From Prevotella jejuni (GTDB lineage: Bacteria; Bacteroidota; Bacteroidia; Bacteroidales; Bacteroidaceae): DNA of 64,000 nt. Made by a program: the position numbers and the translations under genes. The notes under the pieces are model-generated. The model saw only the letters and a list, made by a program, of their open reading frames with translations, did not search any database and had not been told where the DNA came from. The DNA lies in contig NZ_FZNZ01000003.1 of NCBI RefSeq assembly GCF_900187995.1, positions 98,881 through 162,880 on the forward strand. The letters run 5' to 3'. Numbering within the stretch: position 1 is the stretch's first letter; every line of letters starts with the position of its first letter. Below, piece after piece: positions 63,982 to 64,000 of this stretch.

Positions 63982-64000
63982 ATGAAGAATCACCAATTAT
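63982..64000 (+). CDS. Start of a gene running off the window
   Basis: Only the first codons (MKNHQL) are visible. The call rests on the well-placed promoter 4 nt upstream. Product unknown. Confidence 0.35.

Overview
The window reads as chromosome of a Prevotella-like member of the Bacteroidetes (order Bacteroidales). The evidence is: three SusC/RagA- or TonB-type loci, SusD and SusE/F lipoproteins, lipoproteins with Bacteroidales-style signal peptides, a fused SecDF, MetG with a C-terminal tRNA-binding domain, and many promoters with the Bacteroidetes -7 motif TAnnTTTG. The gene set and intergenic repeat style fit an oral Prevotella (P. melaninogenica group), but the species is inference. 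There is no transposase, phage gene, rRNA or CRISPR array.

Layout. 1-3.5 kb: a SusD-like lipoprotein (partial) and its SusC partner. 3.9-7.2 kb: prmC-recX-comF operon, divergent from ribD. 7.3-12.1 kb: cysteine desulfidase-type enzyme, small conserved protein, UPF1-like helicase, Fic protein. 12.2-15.9 kb: four paralogous lipoproteins plus a decayed fifth copy. 16.5-19.2 kb: C69 dipeptidase, tRNA-Arg and an ADP-ribosylglycohydrolase. 19.4-22.5 kb: candidate small RNA, repeat arrays and pdxST (de novo vitamin B6). 22.5-26.1 kb: an AraC-type regulator fused to a degenerate ThiD/PdxK-fold domain, divergent from a TonB receptor. 26.5-34.1 kb: a four-gene polysaccharide utilisation operon susC-susD-susE-GH27-like. 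34.8-41.9 kb: patatin, RluA-type pseudouridine synthase, Kup, MetG. 42.1-47.5 kb: a wHTH-Fic protein with an altered active site, then a 2206-bp tandem duplication carrying two divergent secreted-protein genes. 47.6-54 kb: HhH outer-membrane protein, small lipoprotein, and an operon of pyridoxal kinase, AspT-type transporter and ABC ATPase. 54.2-60.1 kb: SecDF, EEP-family phosphatase/nuclease, rhomboid protease, HU. 60.5-64 kb: outer-membrane receptor with a membrane-anchored wHTH regulator, and tRNA-Gln.

Two things stand out. First, the pseudo-kinase/AraC fusion has lost the GTGC/GTGD catalytic loop and part of the ATP-binding region but keeps the substrate-pocket half. It lies beside pdxST and divergent from a TonB receptor whose promoter carries a perfect 8-bp-arm palindrome. 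It looks like a vitamin- or pyrimidine-sensing transcription factor that recruited a dead kinase as its ligand domain. Second, the intergenic regions carry several unrelated tandem arrays with the same 22-bp period (or 66/132 = 3x/6x 22). In three of these families each unit contains a palindrome. One is a 92-bp element present five times, built of four 22-bp TCATGA units, with 16-bp inverted ends in the best-preserved copies. The periodicity suggests protein-binding sites placed two helical turns apart, or a common amplification mechanism.
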